This document shows positions 37,735 to 46,400 of a DNA stretch of 64,000 nucleotides, in pieces. The position numbers were made by a program, and so were the translations under genes. Source of the DNA: Phycisphaerales bacterium (lineage in GTDB: Bacteria; Planctomycetota; Phycisphaerae; UBA1845); NCBI GenBank assembly GCA_020639115.1, contig JACKHG010000008.1, positions 62,001-126,000 on the forward strand, written 5' to 3'. Position 1 is the first letter of the stretch; each line of letters opens with the position of its first letter. Below the pieces are notes generated by a model that saw only the letters and a program-made list of their open reading frames with translations, was not told the DNA's origin and searched no databases.

Positions 37735-39315
37735 TCAGTGTTCCTCGGGGCCTTCCATGACGTTGCGCCACCAGGTGAAGTCCCTGGGCCCGACGGCACC
37801 GTCCGCATCGAGGTCCAGCAGGCCGCACGGCAACGCCTCCCCGCCCGCGGTCCATCCGAGACAGGCCTGGAGGAGCGCGAAGTCGGCGAGATCCACGTCG
37901 CCATCCTGATCCACGTCGCCGACGGTGGAGACCAGCGCGCGGTCGAACGCATCCACGACGCCGTCCTGGTTGACGTCGCGGCTGCAGAAATTCGCGGGAA
38001 ATAGGGGGATGGTCACGCGTTCGTCCTTGACGCCGTCCTCCTCGTCGTGGTCCTCGATGTAATCCTCGATTTCGTGTCCGTCCGCCGCATTGACGCCATC
38101 GTCGCCGTCGACATCACCGCGCAGGACGTTGGGCCAGACGTCGGTCCAAACGAAGCCGTGGCCGGGCTCGCTGTAGGGCACGCCCAACAGCACGGTGGGT
38201 CGCCAGTTGGCCGGTTGGAGAGAGTCGCCCGGGCTGTGGTCCTTCCAATCCAGGATGAGCAGGGCCTGCGGGTCCTGGATGTTCAATTCGAATACCAGGG
38301 TGGCGCTCGTATTCAGGTCCTGCAGCGCTTCCAGCACTGACGCCTGGTCGGAAGCATCGTGGTTGTTGGGCTGGGGATTCTCGCCGGTGAGGTCGGCGGC
38401 AGCCGCGTTGTTCAAAGGAAAGACGAGCGTGATTGTGGTCGTATCGGTCGCGATATCGTGGGCGAAGCGCAGGACGCACTCCGGATCGTACTCGCCGGGC
38501 ACACACCCGCCCGAGGCGAGGCTATAGGGCTCGAAGCCGTGGGCGCGATGGAACCATGTCCCGGTGATGTTCCAGATTTCTCCGGCCTCGAACTTCAGGT
38601 CCGCGTCCCCGGCCACGACGTCGACACCGCTGGCGTCGAACTGCCCGCCGAGGAGCGCGAGGTGGAACTCCTCGCCCTGCCGCTCGACGTAGGGCATGGT
38701 CTGGAAGTCACCGTCAAAAGCATCGGCAGACTTGGCGATGCGGTGTTCGAAGGCGTCGCCCTCGGGCAGACCGCCGAAGCGTGCGATGTTGGCCGGATAG
38801 CGGTACTGGGGCGCCTCCACTTCGCCGCCCGTATCGTTGTCGTTGTCCACGTCCAGTTCGACGAACCCGTAGACGGGGTTGTCGCCGTACGCGAGAGGCA
38901 TGAAATGGCCGGGGTCGGTATCGCCCGGCGGGTTGTGCAGCCCCCCCAGGACGATTTCGACAGACGCGTATCTGCCGTTCGGGAAGTAGTCGCCGACGAA
39001 GCGATCGACCTGGGGGTCCTCGGGCCTCCAGCGCCCCAGCGTAAGCGAATGGAAATCCACCAGGTGACGCGGGTTCGTGTTGTAGGGCGCCATACCGCCG
39101 GCGTCGGTACGCCGGGCGACGGCATCGTAGTCGGGGTCGGTGTAGGTGGCAGGAGGCGGTGGATCGTAGGCGGCGGCCCGTTGCGGTCGCGCGGAAGCCG
39201 CCGCCAGGATGACGACCAGCACACACAGCCAGCCCGGGCCGCGGCGGGTCGCGTTGCGGTGCGCGCGCCGCGGATGGTTGATGGGCCACCGTTCAACTGG
39301 TCGTGCTCGATCCAT
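37735..39315 (-). CDS. Secreted dockerin-module protein coupled to the response regulator
   Basis: 526 residues from the ATG at 39315; this ATG shares its A with the stop of the response regulator gene (TGATG), indicating translational coupling. A basic N-terminus and hydrophobic stretch (about 27-48) act as a signal peptide. The central region (about 60-400) is a beta-rich domain of unknown type with many Asp/Gly turns. The C-terminal 130 residues contain three Asp-rich calcium-loop motifs (DVDGDDGVNAADG, DVNQDGVVDAFD, DVDQDGDVDLADF) and a final DLDADGAVG loop. No enzyme motif was seen. Confidence 0.82.
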   Translation of the reverse strand: MDRARPVERWPINHPRRAHRNATRRGPGWLCVLVVILAAASARPQRAAAYDPPPPATYTDPDYDAVARRTDAGGMAPYNTNPRHLVDFHSLTLGRWRPEDPQVDRFVGDYFPNGRYASVEIVLGGLHNPPGDTDPGHFMPLAYGDNPVYGFVELDVDNDNDTGGEVEAPQYRYPANIARFGGLPEGDAFEHRIAKSADAFDGDFQTMPYVERQGEEFHLALLGGQFDASGVDVVAGDADLKFEAGEIWNITGTWFHRAHGFEPYSLASGGCVPGEYDPECVLRFAHDIATDTTTITLVFPLNNAAAADLTGENPQPNNHDASDQASVLEALQDLNTSATLVFELNIQDPQALLILDWKDHSPGDSLQPANWRPTVLLGVPYSEPGHGFVWTDVWPNVLRGDVDGDDGVNAADGHEIEDYIEDHDEEDGVKDERVTIPLFPANFCSRDVNQDGVVDAFDRALVSTVGDVDQDGDVDLADFALLQACLGWTAGGEALPCGLLDLDADGAVGPRDFTWWRNVMEGPEEH

Positions 39316-40079
39316 CAGCAATGGCCCGACGCCACGGCGAGCAGGTCGGGCTCCTCCCGGGAAAAGACGTAGCCCACGCCGCGCACGGTGTGGAGCAGGC
39401 GTGGGTAGCGGCCCTGCTCCAGCTTGTTGCGCAGGTAGTTCGCGTAGACGTGCAGGACGTTCGCGTCCTGGTCGGCCTCATCACCCCACACGTCGCGGAG
39501 AATGCGGTTTTTCTCCAGGACCTGCTCCGGATGGCACATCAGGTAAGCCAGCAGGTCGAGTTCGCGCGCCGAGAGACTCAGTTCGATCTCGCCGCGACGC
39601 ACCTGGCGACGCACGAGATCGACCTGGACGTCGGCGTAGCTCAGCAGGTGGCTGCCCTGCGGGCGCACGCGGCGCAGGACGGCCTGCAGGCGGGCGATCA
39701 GTTCGTCCACGGCGAACGGCTTGCACACGTAGTCGTCGGCGCCGCGGCTGAGGCCGGCGACGCGTTCGGCAATCGTGTCACGCGCGGTCACCATGATGAT
39801 CGGCACCTCGCATCCGCTACGGCGGCACTCGTTGGCCAGATCAGCGCCGTTGCCGTCGGGCAGATTCAGATCCAGAACGAGCACGTCGAACCGCTCCGGC
39901 TGGGCGAGCAGGCGCCGGCCCGCGGCCAGGGTCTGCGCGGCCAGCAAGCGGATGCCGCGCCGGGCAAAGCCCTCGCGGACAGCCATGATCACGCGTTCGT
40001 CATCCTCGACCATGAGGACGCAGAGCGTCTCCGCCCCTGTCTCTGCCTCGCGCCCTGCGCACATGGAAGCCCCTGTCAT
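39315..40079 (-). CDS. OmpR/PhoB-family response regulator
   Basis: 254 residues from the ATG at 40079, with GAGGCGAGG upstream. The receiver domain has the acidic pocket (VEDDE), phospho-acceptor Asp70 (VLVLDLNLPDG), Thr in MVTARD and Lys in VCKPF. The C-terminal winged helix (about 155-245) has the OmpR features LSARELDLLAYLM, DVWGDE and LHTVRGVGYVF. First gene of a four-gene operon with a secreted dockerin protein, a pseudopilin and the likely cognate kinase. It presumably regulates surface or pilus functions; the target genes are not evident. Confidence 0.93.
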   Translation of the reverse strand: MTGASMCAGREAETGAETLCVLMVEDDERVIMAVREGFARRGIRLLAAQTLAAGRRLLAQPERFDVLVLDLNLPDGNGADLANECRRSGCEVPIIMVTARDTIAERVAGLSRGADDYVCKPFAVDELIARLQAVLRRVRPQGSHLLSYADVQVDLVRRQVRRGEIELSLSARELDLLAYLMCHPEQVLEKNRILRDVWGDEADQDANVLHVYANYLRNKLEQGRYPRLLHTVRGVGYVFSREEPDLLAVASGHC

Positions 40080-40288
40080 GAGTGTACCTCGCCTCGGGTC
40101 GCCGGGTCCATGAGGAACCCATGGCGTCATTCCCGCGCAGCATACCACAGGACTGAGGGGCCGGGGCGGGCTGCTTAGGATGGGCTAAGGGAGCCAAACC
40201 GGGGGCCCGAAGCGATGGTGAGCGGGTGAACGCGGAATTATCGGGCAGTCGGAGGCGTACGGGCCGTCCGCCGCCCACCGGGCCCGCC

Positions 40289-41299
40289 CTACTGACGCAC
40301 GCTGCCCGGGCTTCCCGTGAAGTACAGGACGTGGATTTCACCGGTGACACCATCCTGCTGGTAAGTGCCGTTGCCGACGACGCGGACGACCGGGTTGCCC
40401 ACCGTGCCCTGCTCGACGTACGCGCCGCAGGCCTGGGCTTGTCCGGTGAAGCTGACCGCGCAGGACGACGCGCTCTCCGTGAAGGTCAGGTTGACGACGA
40501 GTTGGGTTCCGTCAAACGTCACCGTGCCCTGGGCTGGGACCCCGCTGCACCCCGTGCAGTCCGTGCCGGAGATCGCCGTGCACAGCGAGGCGTTCTGGAC
40601 GGTCGAGGAGTTGCCGGCGACCGCGATGAACGTGCCGCCGAACTGGTTGGCGGGCACGGCGAAGGGCAGCGCGAGCGGATGGAGCGACACGATCGACCAG
40701 TCGCCGTAGGTGAAAAGCGTCGGCGGCAGCGTCGCGCAGGGTTGCGGCAGCGCCCAGCCGCCGGAGACGAGCGGCACGTCGGTGCCCTCGTCGACGAGCG
40801 TGTATTGACCGCTGGGGAAATCGCAAGTGGCGTCGGGGATGCCGTTGGTGACGCAGTTCGCCGCCGGCGCCTCGAGCGTGAAGCGGCACTGGGACCCGGG
40901 CTCCTTGGTGGAATAGTCGGTCTGCAGGGTGAGCGTTCCGCCCGTGTAGTCAATCTGCGCTTCGGGATGGACGGCGAAGCAGGAATCGGTGGGCAGCACG
41001 CCGGCGAACTCGACGACGTCGCCAACGCCAAAGACGAGGGCGCCGGCGGTCCCGGCTGCGTTTGTCGCCGCGACCGTCCAGAGCTGATCGGCGGCGAAGA
41101 GGCCGGGCACCTCAGCCGGCATGGTGGCGTCGACCGGTGTGCCGCCGCCGAAGGTCCCATTGGAATTCATGTCACCGGTGTTGTCGCCGGTGGGCGGGGT
41201 GCCCGAGCACCCGGTGAGCAGCGCACCGCATGCGACTGCCTGGGCAAGAACGATAACGCCGCGCCGCAGGCCAGCGCGGAACCGTGCCGGAATGCTCAT
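40289..41299 (-). CDS. Hypothetical secreted lipoprotein
   Basis: 336 residues from the ATG at 41299 (GAGGTGG site); an ATG at 41308 is in frame. A hydrophobic leader ends in the lipobox LLTGCSG, followed by a Thr/Gly/Asn-rich linker. The mature part is beta-rich with several cysteines (CSGVPAQ, ISGTDCTGC) and low charge, as in surface-exposed lipoproteins. No known domain was recognised. The TAG stop lies inside a GC-rich palindromic repeat. Confidence 0.75.
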   Translation of the reverse strand: MSIPARFRAGLRRGVIVLAQAVACGALLTGCSGTPPTGDNTGDMNSNGTFGGGTPVDATMPAEVPGLFAADQLWTVAATNAAGTAGALVFGVGDVVEFAGVLPTDSCFAVHPEAQIDYTGGTLTLQTDYSTKEPGSQCRFTLEAPAANCVTNGIPDATCDFPSGQYTLVDEGTDVPLVSGGWALPQPCATLPPTLFTYGDWSIVSLHPLALPFAVPANQFGGTFIAVAGNSSTVQNASLCTAISGTDCTGCSGVPAQGTVTFDGTQLVVNLTFTESASSCAVSFTGQAQACGAYVEQGTVGNPVVRVVGNGTYQQDGVTGEIHVLYFTGSPGSVRQ

Positions 41300-41487
41300 A
41301 TCATCCACCTCGCTGATGGTCGCGATACGAATCCTGGTTGGAGGGTAGCCTGCCGGTTGAAATCTGCGGCGTCGCGCGCACCGGCTGATGCCGAATCCGG
41401 CGCGAGCCTATCGCCAAGGTGCGCGGCGTTCAAGATGAAACCCGAAGTTGCGCGGGAGTGTCCGTTGCGCCGTCGTGACCTTCGCGC

Positions 41488-41868
41488 TTACGCGCTTTGC
41501 TGAAACGTGATCGCGCCTGCGCCCTGCCGGGGCGCGCCGTGCGCAACAACTTCGATGGTGATGGGCAAAAGCGGATCCTTCCCCGGGCTGTAGAGCAGCC
41601 AGTAGACGGCGTAGGCCTCGCCGGCGGTGAGCGTGCCCAGCCGCTCGGCGCTGGCGGATTCCGCGGCGTCGCGGAACAGGTCGATGACCATGTCCCCGTC
41701 GCGCATGCGGATGCGGACGACCGTGCCGTCGAGCGGCGTGGCGCCAAGGTGACCGACGAGCAGGCGGTAGAGTGCAGCCGACGTGCTGCGGGCCAGCCTG
41801 CGGCCCTCGTAGCGCGCGGTGACCTGCTCGCCCACGCGTCGGAAATGGAGTCTCGATACGTGCGACAC
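41488..41868 (-). CDS. Hypothetical small protein
   Basis: 126 residues from the GTG at 41868, chosen because AAGGAG precedes it by 8 bases; the open frame upstream has no such site. Alpha/beta with the stretches VVRIRMRDGDMVIDLFRDAAES and YAVYWLLYSPGKDPLLPITIEVV. No membrane segment, no known domain. Confidence 0.6.
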   Translation of the reverse strand: MSHVSRLHFRRVGEQVTARYEGRRLARSTSAALYRLLVGHLGATPLDGTVVRIRMRDGDMVIDLFRDAAESASAERLGTLTAGEAYAVYWLLYSPGKDPLLPITIEVVAHGAPRQGAGAITFQQSA

Positions 41869-42170
41869 TGGTATTCTCCTTGCGCCCGTGGGCAGCGCTG
41901 ACTGTCTGTGATGCTGTGCCCATCGCCGGCCGGCGCAGGATGCTAGCATCCGCGCCGTGGCTGACCAGCCGGGCTTGGCGGATCCGCGATCCTAGGACGG
42001 TGGCGTTGCCAGTCGCATCCGCGGCCCGCGTGCGTTAGATTTCACCAAGCGGGCGTTGACGTCGTTGCCGCGCGGCACTGCGTCGGACATTTCACTTCGG
42101 CGAGTCAACCAGGCGCGTCATCCACGAGGCGACGCGTGTCGAAGCGCAAAATTGATTGCGGAGGTGTCCC
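41869..42170. other. Divergent intergenic region
   Basis: About 300 bp between the divergent small hypothetical gene and the secreted hydrolase. It should carry two promoters. No repeat or hairpin was found that could be supported. Confidence 0.4.
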
Positions 42171-43094
42171 GTGACATCGCGGTTGGTTCTGTTGGTGGCT
42201 GCATTGGCGATCGGCGCGGCGGCGGCGCGGCACGCGCAGGCGCAGACTGCGGGCGATGCGATCGTGCGCGGCCGGGTCGAGCGGTTGACGCACGACTACG
42301 GTGACTACGCGCGGTACGTGCCGCAGGGATCGCCGCGCGGACTGCTGGTGCTCGTGCACGGAAGCATCGCGGAAAACGACGCCGCAATCGACGCGGCTGA
42401 CCTGTATATCCGGCGCTGGACGGAGCTGGCGGACGAGCGCGGCGTGGTGGTGCTCGCGCCGGCGTTCGATCAGGCGAACTACGGCGGGCACGCCGGGCCG
42501 GGCGGCGGGTACCGGGGGCTCTTCGGGCGGCACGTCGGTGCGGACATCTTCGTCAACGCGCTGGTGGAGGCGACGCGGCTGGCTTTTCCCGAGCTTCCGG
42601 AGCGGTTTCATCTCTACGGGCATTCCGCGGGCGGGCAGTTCGTGAGCCGCTACGTGGTGATGCACCCCGAGCGCGTGGCACGTGCGGTCATCTGTGCAGC
42701 CGGGACGTTCGCGTTTCCGGATCCGGACGTGACGTGGACGAACGGCATGCGGCGATTGCGGCGGCGGATGCGCTGGAGCGACGATGCGCCATGGGGGCGG
42801 ATCGACGTCAAGCCGGATCCAGCCGGGTGGCTCGCGGCTGCTCAGTTGCCGATCACGGTCGTGGTCGGGTCGCGGGACACCGCCCCGGTCAAGGAGACGC
42901 CGGGCAATCCGGGCGGCACGCACGTGGAGCGGGCCCGGCACTGGGTCGAAGCAATGACGGCGCTGGCCCGCAAACACGACAAGACGTCGCGCGTGCGCCT
43001 CGTCACCGTCCCAGACGTAGGCCACAACTCGGCAATGCTGACCCCCGCGTGCCAGGAGGCACTGTTCGACGCAGACCGGTCGGAGCGGGATTAG
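42171..43094 (+). CDS. Secreted alpha/beta hydrolase
   Basis: 307 residues from the GTG at 42171, which follows GGAGGTG; an in-frame start at 42156 is possible. Signal peptide to about residue 25 (AQAQT). Alpha/beta hydrolase landmarks: oxyanion region VLVHGS, nucleophile elbow LYGHSAGG, a candidate acid in VVVGSRDTAPV and the terminal His in VPDVGHNS. The fold and spacing resemble feruloyl-esterase or poly(hydroxyalkanoate) depolymerase-like exported hydrolases, but the substrate cannot be told. Flanked by unrelated genes. Confidence 0.82.
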   Translation: MTSRLVLLVAALAIGAAAARHAQAQTAGDAIVRGRVERLTHDYGDYARYVPQGSPRGLLVLVHGSIAENDAAIDAADLYIRRWTELADERGVVVLAPAFDQANYGGHAGPGGGYRGLFGRHVGADIFVNALVEATRLAFPELPERFHLYGHSAGGQFVSRYVVMHPERVARAVICAAGTFAFPDPDVTWTNGMRRLRRRMRWSDDAPWGRIDVKPDPAGWLAAAQLPITVVVGSRDTAPVKETPGNPGGTHVERARHWVEAMTALARKHDKTSRVRLVTVPDVGHNSAMLTPACQEALFDADRSERD

Positions 43095-43189
43095 CGTGGT
43101 TGCAACCGATTGGCCTTACGCAACATGAGGCGGCGCGGCTTCGCGCAGACCACGGTTGCCGGACCTCGAACGGCCCTGCCCCTGAGTGC

Positions 43190-43588
43190 TCAGCTCCGGG
43201 TGCCAGATTCCGACCCGCAGCAACTTTCGAGTGCGTCCGCCAGCGCCCGCAGCGTCCGGCACAGCGCGTCGTACCGTACACGGTAGAAGGTCTGCCGGCC
43301 CTGCTTCTCAACCTCCAGCACCCCAGCGTCGCGCAGGATCGCCAGGTGCCGCGACACGACCGACAGGTCCACTGAGCAGCACGCAGCCACCTCCGTCACC
43401 GTCCGCGAGCCGCACGATCGGGTCAGGCAGTGCAGAACCGCGAGCCGCGATGGATCGGCCAGAGCCTTGAACAGCCGGGCATCCAGTGCCTCCTCCAGCG
43501 GCGGGCACGCGCCGGGCGCCGCACACGCTCCCCCACCTGCCGGGGCTGTGCAGCCGCCCCGCTTGCGTTGTTTTCCTGTTACTTGCAT
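43190..43588 (-). CDS. arsR: ArsR/SmtB-family metalloregulator
   Basis: 132 residues. Winged-helix repressor: FKALADPSRLAVLHCL, recognition-helix region VDLSVVSRHLAILRDAGVLE and wing GRQTFYRV. Many cysteines (13, 22, 28, 54, 59, 70, 71, 110, 123, 124), including a Cys pair just before the recognition helix and a C-terminal CC, give several candidate As(III) sites. Typical ArsR proteins release DNA on binding arsenite. It is divergent from arsM with about 100 bp between, and an inverted repeat covers its own start codon, so it probably represses both genes. Confidence 0.9.
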   Translation of the reverse strand: MQVTGKQRKRGGCTAPAGGGACAAPGACPPLEEALDARLFKALADPSRLAVLHCLTRSCGSRTVTEVAACCSVDLSVVSRHLAILRDAGVLEVEKQGRQTFYRVRYDALCRTLRALADALESCCGSESGTRS

Positions 43589-43598
43589 ATCTGTGCAA
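43583..43598. promoter_or_regulatory. Candidate ArsR operator
   Basis: Inverted repeat TTGCA-TATCTG-TGCAA in the divergent arsR-arsM region. It overlaps the arsR ATG (bases 43586-43588) and lies about 95 bp upstream of the arsM start. The location fits autorepression; binding is inferred. Confidence 0.55.
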
Positions 43599-43692
43599 CA
43601 ATGCTAGGATTCTTCCGGTCGCCTGTCAACCGCGGCCACGACGTGCCCGAGCCACCGGCAACCCGCGGCCCCGCGCCGCCTGGAGACGATTC

Positions 43693-44571
43693 ATGAATCC
43701 CACCGAAACCCAAAAACCGACCTCCTCAGCCGATCCCGCCGACGCCCAACGCGTCCGCGACATCGTCCGTGACGGCTACGCCGAGATCGCCCAGCGCGGT
43801 CACACCGCCGGCGGCGGGTCCTGCTGCGGGCCCTCGTGCTGCAGTACCAGCCGCGTCGCCGAGCAGGTCGGCTACTCGGCGGAGGACCTCGCCGCCCTGC
43901 CCGACGGCGCCGACATGGGTCTCTCTTGTGGAAACCCAACGGCCCTCGCGTCGCTGCAAAGGGGCGAAATCGTCCTCGACCTCGGCAGCGGCGGCGGACT
44001 CGACTGCTTCGTCGCCGGGCCGCGGCTCGGAGCCGCCGGCCGCGCCATCGGCGTCGACATGACCCCCGAGATGCTCGCCAAGGCCCGCCGCAACGTCGCC
44101 GCCTACCGCGACCGCACCGGACTCGACAACGTCGAGTTCCGCCTCGGCGAAATCGAACACCTGCCCGTCGCCGACGCCAGCGTCGACGTCGTCCTCTCCA
44201 ACTGCGTGCTCAACCTCTCGCCCGACAAGCCCCAGGTCTGGCGCGAGATCGCCCGCGTCCTGCGCCCCGGCGGACGCGTCGCCGTATCCGACATGGCCCT
44301 GCTCAAGCCGTTGCCGGCTGAGGTCCGCGCGATGGTCGAGGCGCTGGTTGGCTGCGTGGCCGGCGCCGTCCTCGTCGACGAGACCGAGAGAATGATGCGG
44401 GCGGCGGGCCTCACCGACATTCAGCTCACGCCGAAGCCGCAGTACGTGCAGGCCCTCGGCGAAATGCAGGACCCGCTCTACGCGCGGATCGTCCAGGCGC
44501 TGCCGGCGGGCACCACGCCCGCGGACTACATCACCAGCCTGGACATCGCCGGCCGGAAGGGGCGGGGATAG
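43693..44571 (+). CDS. arsM: Arsenite S-adenosylmethionine methyltransferase
   Basis: 292 residues from the ATG at 43693 (GGAGA upstream). Methylates As(III), producing mono-, di- and trimethylated arsenicals. A class I SAM-binding domain starts at VLDLGSGGGLDCF (about 94-106). Three cysteines in the family's conserved positions bind arsenic: Cys79 (GLSCGNP), Cys171 (SNCVLNL) and Cys221 (VGCVAGA). The N-terminus also has CC pairs at 44-45 and 49-50 (SCCGPSCCS), typical of ArsM proteins. Divergent from the arsR gene that probably controls it. Confidence 0.95.
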   Translation: MNPTETQKPTSSADPADAQRVRDIVRDGYAEIAQRGHTAGGGSCCGPSCCSTSRVAEQVGYSAEDLAALPDGADMGLSCGNPTALASLQRGEIVLDLGSGGGLDCFVAGPRLGAAGRAIGVDMTPEMLAKARRNVAAYRDRTGLDNVEFRLGEIEHLPVADASVDVVLSNCVLNLSPDKPQVWREIARVLRPGGRVAVSDMALLKPLPAEVRAMVEALVGCVAGAVLVDETERMMRAAGLTDIQLTPKPQYVQALGEMQDPLYARIVQALPAGTTPADYITSLDIAGRKGRG

Positions 44572-44686
44572 ACGCGCAGAATGGACGCAGAACGTAAAAT
44601 CACGGCGTGGGATGATCAGTTCGGGTGAGGGGCGACACGGGACCGCGCCGGCATCCGCTTCCTTACGGGCGCGGCTCTGATGGGAC

Positions 44687-44760
<74 letters not shown>

Positions 44761-45063
44761 TTCGACTCATAACTCCGGAACTGGCATAGGCTTACGTGTC
44801 GCGGCCCCTGCATCTGCCGCACCGTCGCCTTCCACCTGGTCGCCGGATCGGGACGGAGTATACCGCGCCCGCCCCGCCTGTAAACGGCCCGCAGGTCGGC
44901 CGGCGAGCCCTGCACCCGCGAACCGTAAAAGGTGTGTCGACCGCCCGGGCAAGTGGGACCCGGGCGGTTTGAACCAGCCGTGAGGCACTTTGCGGTCTGG
45001 CTGGCAGGTGACCGTGACAGAAACGAGCCGTGCGCATCGACCACGCGCGCCAAGGGCGCAGCG
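44761..45063. other. Intergenic region between tRNA-Arg and Rho_N-like gene
   Basis: Holds a 9-bp GC hairpin (CCGCCCGGG / CCCGGGCGG at about 44941-44968), which may end the minus-strand transcript of the 45064-46670 operon. The tRNA promoter must also lie here. No additional gene was supported. Confidence 0.5.
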
Positions 45064-45360
45064 CTAACGGTCGCGCAGGGCGCGGATCAGTTCCTTCTTG
45101 TTCATCTGACTGCGGCCGGAGATGTCGCGCTTCTTCGCCTGGTTGTAGAGTTCGGCCTTGGTCCGATCCTCCAGCGGCGTATTGGGATTGCCAGAGCCCT
45201 GGGTCTTGCGGTTCGGCGTGCGGCCCTCCTCGCGGCGCTGCTTGTTCACGGTGCGCGCCGCGATCTCTTCCGCGCGGGCCTCACTGCGCCCGCGTTTCTT
45301 CGAGCTCTCCTTGATGCGCTGGTACTGCCGCTCATCCTTCTTGCTCCATGCGGATGGCAT
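45064..45360 (-). CDS. Small basic Rho_N-domain protein (plasmid-stabilisation-like)
   Basis: 98 residues, very rich in Lys/Arg/Glu. The N-terminal KKDERQYQRIKESSKKRG and EEIAARTVNKQRREEG and the C-terminal TKAELYNQAKKRDISGRSQMNKKELIRAL match a widespread bacterial family whose C-terminal 35 residues form a Rho N-terminal (SAP-like helix-extended-loop-helix) motif that binds nucleic acid. Such genes are often seen next to yqjD/elaB-like genes. Last gene of the operon starting at 46670, 13 bp after the preceding gene. Precise function unknown. Confidence 0.8.
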   Translation of the reverse strand: MPSAWSKKDERQYQRIKESSKKRGRSEARAEEIAARTVNKQRREEGRTPNRKTQGSGNPNTPLEDRTKAELYNQAKKRDISGRSQMNKKELIRALRDR

Positions 45361-45373
45361 TTCTGAATCTCCC

Positions 45374-45919
45374 TTAGAGGGCCGCCGCCGGGTCGCCCTG
45401 CTGCGGGGCGCCGGCGCCCAAGAACCCCATGATGAACGCCGGCGCCGCCTGAAGCAGCGTACTGGTCACCAACGACGACGCCGCGTCCTTGGTCGCTTCC
45501 TTGGCCATGTGCTTGAGCCGGCCGTTTTTCGTTTTCTCTTCCTCGTCGCGCGGATCGTGCCGCGCAGCCGATCCGTCCGCCTCCTGCCGCGGCGCGCGCT
45601 CCTGCTTTTTTCGCTTGGGATGCCGGGCGGTGTGGGTCGGTCGGGCCTCGCACTCGACGCGGTCGCGCGTACACCACGCGGCCCCCGCACCCACCAGCAC
45701 GCCGGTGGAAGCCGATGCGAGCAGCGTTCCCCACGGATGGCCGTCCGCCGCCTCCTGCGGGTAGCGCTTCACCTCGGCGACGAGTTGCTGCCACGCGACG
45801 GCGACCGCCTCCTTGGCGGCCTGCTTCTCGCGGGCGAGCAGTTCGCGCTCAGACCGCGGGGGTAGCGAAGCTGTGTACGCTGCGCTCGTAGCGGGCTTGC
45901 TGTTCGCGGTTGCGCTCAT
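45374..45919 (-). CDS. Hypothetical protein of the yqjD/yqjE-like operon
   Basis: 181 residues. The ATG at 45919 has GAGGA upstream but lies inside the end of the preceding gene, giving an unusually long 71-bp overlap in a different frame. Charged helical N-terminus, then HPWGTLLASASTGVLVGAGAAW at about 60-82, similar to the hydrophobic C-terminal end of ElaB/YqjD (DUF883) proteins. A basic linker and a second hydrophobic segment near the C-terminus (about 145-170) follow. It probably associates with the inner membrane. No exact family was recognised. Confidence 0.7.
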   Translation of the reverse strand: MSATANSKPATSAAYTASLPPRSERELLAREKQAAKEAVAVAWQQLVAEVKRYPQEAADGHPWGTLLASASTGVLVGAGAAWCTRDRVECEARPTHTARHPKRKKQERAPRQEADGSAARHDPRDEEEKTKNGRLKHMAKEATKDAASSLVTSTLLQAAPAFIMGFLGAGAPQQGDPAAAL

Positions 45920-46319
45920 CGTAGTCCTCGCGTTTGCGTTGCATGCGGCGGTGTTCCCGCACGAAGTAGGCGCAGGCGGCGGCGCCGAGCAGGCCCAGCA
46001 GGCTCACACCGCCCACCAGCAGTTCGCCGGCCCAAAGGGGCCAGTCCACCCAGGAGGCGAAGCCGCGCGCCAGTGCGTGAATGCAGTAAAACAGCAACAC
46101 GAAAGTGAGGGCGGTGAATCCCAGTGCACCGAAAAACCCCAGCGCCAGCATCATTCCTGTCCGGCGGGCCCGCGCCGCAAGGGTGTCCATCTGCACGCGC
46201 CCCAGGTACTGGGTATACGCACACAGCTCACTGACGCGCTCGGTGAGTTGCTCCAGCGCCTGTTTCAATCCGCGTTGCTCGGCTCCCGCCGCTGGATTTT
46301 CTGCATTCGGTTCGGTCAT
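45849..46319 (-). CDS. YqjE/holin-III-like membrane protein
   Basis: 156 residues. A helical N-terminus (LKQALEQLTERVSELCAYTQYL) precedes two membrane helices (about 55-80 and 95-118) and a charged C-terminal helix, the layout of the putative phage holin superfamily III/YqjE family. In enterobacteria, yqjD, yqjE and yqjK form an operon of small inner-membrane proteins expressed in stationary phase; the same order is seen here. Not evidence for a prophage. Confidence 0.78.
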   Translation of the reverse strand: MTEPNAENPAAGAEQRGLKQALEQLTERVSELCAYTQYLGRVQMDTLAARARRTGMMLALGFFGALGFTALTFVLLFYCIHALARGFASWVDWPLWAGELLVGGVSLLGLLGAAACAYFVREHRRMQRKREDYDERNREQQARYERSVHSFATPAV

Positions 46320-46400
46320 GGTTGTGCCTCGCGCGGTCTTCGCTTCCCAGGCTCGGCTCTCTCTACTCCCTTCGCTCTGCGCTCTCGTCGGCGCCCGCGG

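Noticed and set aside
44940..44968. Riboswitch or small RNA next to tRNA-Arg
   Set aside because: Only one simple GC hairpin is visible; no conserved riboswitch core was recognised.
45849..46319. Prophage holin
   Set aside because: The holin-III-like fold is shared with chromosomal YqjE; neighbours are yqjD-like, and no phage genes are present.
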